Shown piece by piece: positions 63,023 through 64,000 of a stretch of 64,000 nucleotides of DNA. The notes beneath the pieces were generated by a model, which worked only from the letters and a program-made list of their open reading frames with translations, searched no databases and had not been told where the DNA came from. How positions within the stretch are numbered: the first letter of the stretch is position 1; each line of letters opens with the position of its first letter. Position numbers and translations under genes: made by a program. Source of the stretch: VRUE01 sp963837735 (GTDB lineage: Bacteria > Actinomycetota > Thermoleophilia > Solirubrobacterales > 70-9); the NCBI GenBank assembly GCA_963837735.1, contig CAWIOM010000011.1, forward strand, positions 1-64,000. The letters run 5' to 3'.

Positions 63023-63420
63023 AGCTCGTCGTCAACGTCGACGGCGGCTCCCGCGGCAACCCGGGGCCGGCCGCGATCGCCGCCGTCGTTCAGGAGCCGG
63101 GAGGCGGAGTGCTCGAGGAGGCCGCAGAGCCGATCGGCAAGGCGACCAACAATGTCGCCGAGTACAGGGCCCTCCTTCTGGGGATCGAGCGGGCCGCCGC
63201 GCTCGGCGCCACTGAGCTCGAGCTGGTCGGCGACTCGGAGTTGATCGTGCGCCAGGTCGAGGGGAGGTACAAGGTCAAGGACGCCGCGATGCGCGAGCTC
63301 CATGGCGAGGTGAAGAAGGCCCTCTCCGGATTCGAGAGCTGGACGATCCGCCACGTCCGCCGCGAGCACAACAGCGAGGCCGACCGCCTCGTCAACGAGG
63401 CTCTGGATGGACGCGCCTGA
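63019..63420 (+). CDS. ribonuclease HI family protein
   Basis: 133 aa single-domain RNase H fold. Acidic residues in VNVDGGSRGNPGPAA, NNVAEYRALLLGIE and VGDSELIVRQVEGRYKV, with final Asp in EHNSEADRLVNEALD, make a complete DEDD set. GTG start coupled to the upstream gene. This is the short actinobacterial RnhA/RHS-like type. Confidence 0.88.
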   Translation: MKLVVNVDGGSRGNPGPAAIAAVVQEPGGGVLEEAAEPIGKATNNVAEYRALLLGIERAAALGATELELVGDSELIVRQVEGRYKVKDAAMRELHGEVKKALSGFESWTIRHVRREHNSEADRLVNEALDGRA

Positions 63421-63940
63421 GCCGGGCGCCGCGAGAGGCCGCGGGCCGATCGACCCCGGCGTGGACATCGGACACGTCCACCTCAAGGTCGCCGACCTCG
63501 ATCGCTCGCTCGATTTCTACTGCGGGGTGCTCGGCTTCGAGCTACAGCAGCGGATCGGCCCCGACGCAGCGTTCGTCTCGGCCGGCGGCTACCACCACCA
63601 CATCGGCCTCAACACATGGCACTCGAAGGGCGGATCGCCGCCCCCGCCTGGGTCTACCGGCCTCTTCCACCTGGCGATCCGCTACCCGACGCGGCGGGCC
63701 CTGGCGGACGCCCTGCGCCGCCTCGTCGAGGCTGGAGTGCCGATCGCCGGCGCCTCCGACCACGGGGTCAGCGAGGCGCTCTACCTCGACGACCCCGACG
63801 GCAACGGCGTCGAGCTCTACCGGGACCGGCCGCGCGAGGAGTGGCCGCGGGCGGCCGATGGGCAGGGCGAGGTGGCGATGATCAGCGCCCCTCTCGACCT
63901 CCAGGGCCTGCTTGCGGAGCTCGGCGAGGCCCCCGGCTAA
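63407..63940 (+). CDS. VOC (glyoxalase/bleomycin resistance) superfamily protein
   Basis: 177 aa. IGHVHLKVADLDRSLDFYCG starts the first beta-alpha-beta module with a metal-type His; AGGYHHHIGLNTWHS and FHLAIRYPTRRALAD follow; YLDDPDGNGVELYRDRPR gives the closing metal Glu. Resembles catechol 2,3-dioxygenase-like VOC proteins, but the substrate is not known. ATG overlaps the end of the RNase H gene. Confidence 0.85.
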   Translation: MDAPEPGAARGRGPIDPGVDIGHVHLKVADLDRSLDFYCGVLGFELQQRIGPDAAFVSAGGYHHHIGLNTWHSKGGSPPPPGSTGLFHLAIRYPTRRALADALRRLVEAGVPIAGASDHGVSEALYLDDPDGNGVELYRDRPREEWPRAADGQGEVAMISAPLDLQGLLAELGEAPG

Positions 63941-64000
63941 CAGGTCGCGGCGCGGAAGCTGACCCCGTCGAGGCCGAAGATTGCGGTCGGCCCGGTCTCG
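63937..64000 (-). CDS. 3' end of a minus-strand gene (partial)
   Basis: A minus-strand frame open to the right edge ends IFGLDGVSFRAATC and a TAG that overlaps the stop of the convergent VOC gene. Twenty codons are too few to name it. Confidence 0.35.
   Translation of the reverse strand, partial: ETGPTAIFGLDGVSFRAATC

Noticed and set aside
1..64000. CRISPR arrays, tRNA, rRNA and insertion sequences
   Set aside because: No regularly spaced repeats, no cloverleaf-like sequences in the short intergenic gaps, and no transposase-like frames were seen.

Overview
The window is a gene-dense stretch of a high-GC actinobacterial chromosome. The gene content and order (aroH-hisC-aroF-tyrA-aroA-cmk-der; priA-def-fmt-rsmB-rpe; ribD-ribE-ribBA-ribH; coaD-sepIVA-yceD; rpmF-plsX-acpP-rnc-smc-ftsY-ffh-rpsP-khpA-trmD-rplS-lepB-rnhB-comM-dprA) together with a WS/DGAT acyltransferase point to Actinomycetota. 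From protein style I would guess the class Thermoleophilia (Solirubrobacterales-like), but that is an inference without a database search. Nearly everything is housekeeping. I see no prophage, CRISPR array, insertion sequence or tRNA/rRNA gene.

Layout: 1-8.2 kb, aromatic amino acid and histidine biosynthesis running into cmk and der; 8.3-17.5 kb, metK, two minus-strand genes, then priA, def, fmt, rsmB, a zinc-ribbon protein and rpe; 17.6-21.9 kb, a minus-strand cation antiporter and a glycosyltransferase/flippase pair; 22-25.7 kb, a complete riboflavin operon; 25.7-31.4 kb, rpmB, then an ECF sigma factor with a beta-propeller protein and two exported proteins, facing an MMPL transporter; 31.5-38.1 kb, fakA-like, recG, rsmD, coaD, sepIVA, yceD and a methyltransferase; 38.3-50.3 kb, lipid synthesis, SMC, SRP, ribosome and signal peptidase genes; 50.4-56 kb, yraN, comM, dprA, thiD, ilvD; 56-59.7 kb, an exported repeat-domain protein, a broken signalling protein and a folate enzyme; 59.8-64 kb, an L,D-transpeptidase, a Xer recombinase, a WhiG/FliA-type sigma factor, an RNase H and a VOC protein.

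The most interesting signal is two families of palindromic repeats that share one architecture: a conserved core between inverted arms that pair within each copy but differ from copy to copy. Family A (about 110-120 bp, core ends CTTGTACTTTTTCG and CGAAAAAGTTAAGC) occurs in three intergenic copies, with a half copy and a possible fragment. Family B (exactly 81 bp) lies inside two unrelated essential-type genes, ribD and recG, in the same reading frame, adding the same peptide GGVEDSSARSAP to both proteins. A third, unrelated coding insertion sits in the flippase gene. None of these matches a family I can name; B behaves like the protein-coding palindromic elements known in Rickettsia.

Two general properties matter to anyone using this annotation. 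First, more than 20 single-base frameshifts interrupt otherwise well-conserved genes (hisC, aroF, priA, rpe, ribD, recG, trmD and others), mostly in short homopolymers. Because many of these genes are essential and single-copy, sequencing indels are the likeliest cause. Second, many transcription units have a TAnnnT hexamer 6-8 bp before the start codon and no Shine-Dalgarno sequence, which suggests widespread leaderless transcripts and helps to fix several GTG starts.
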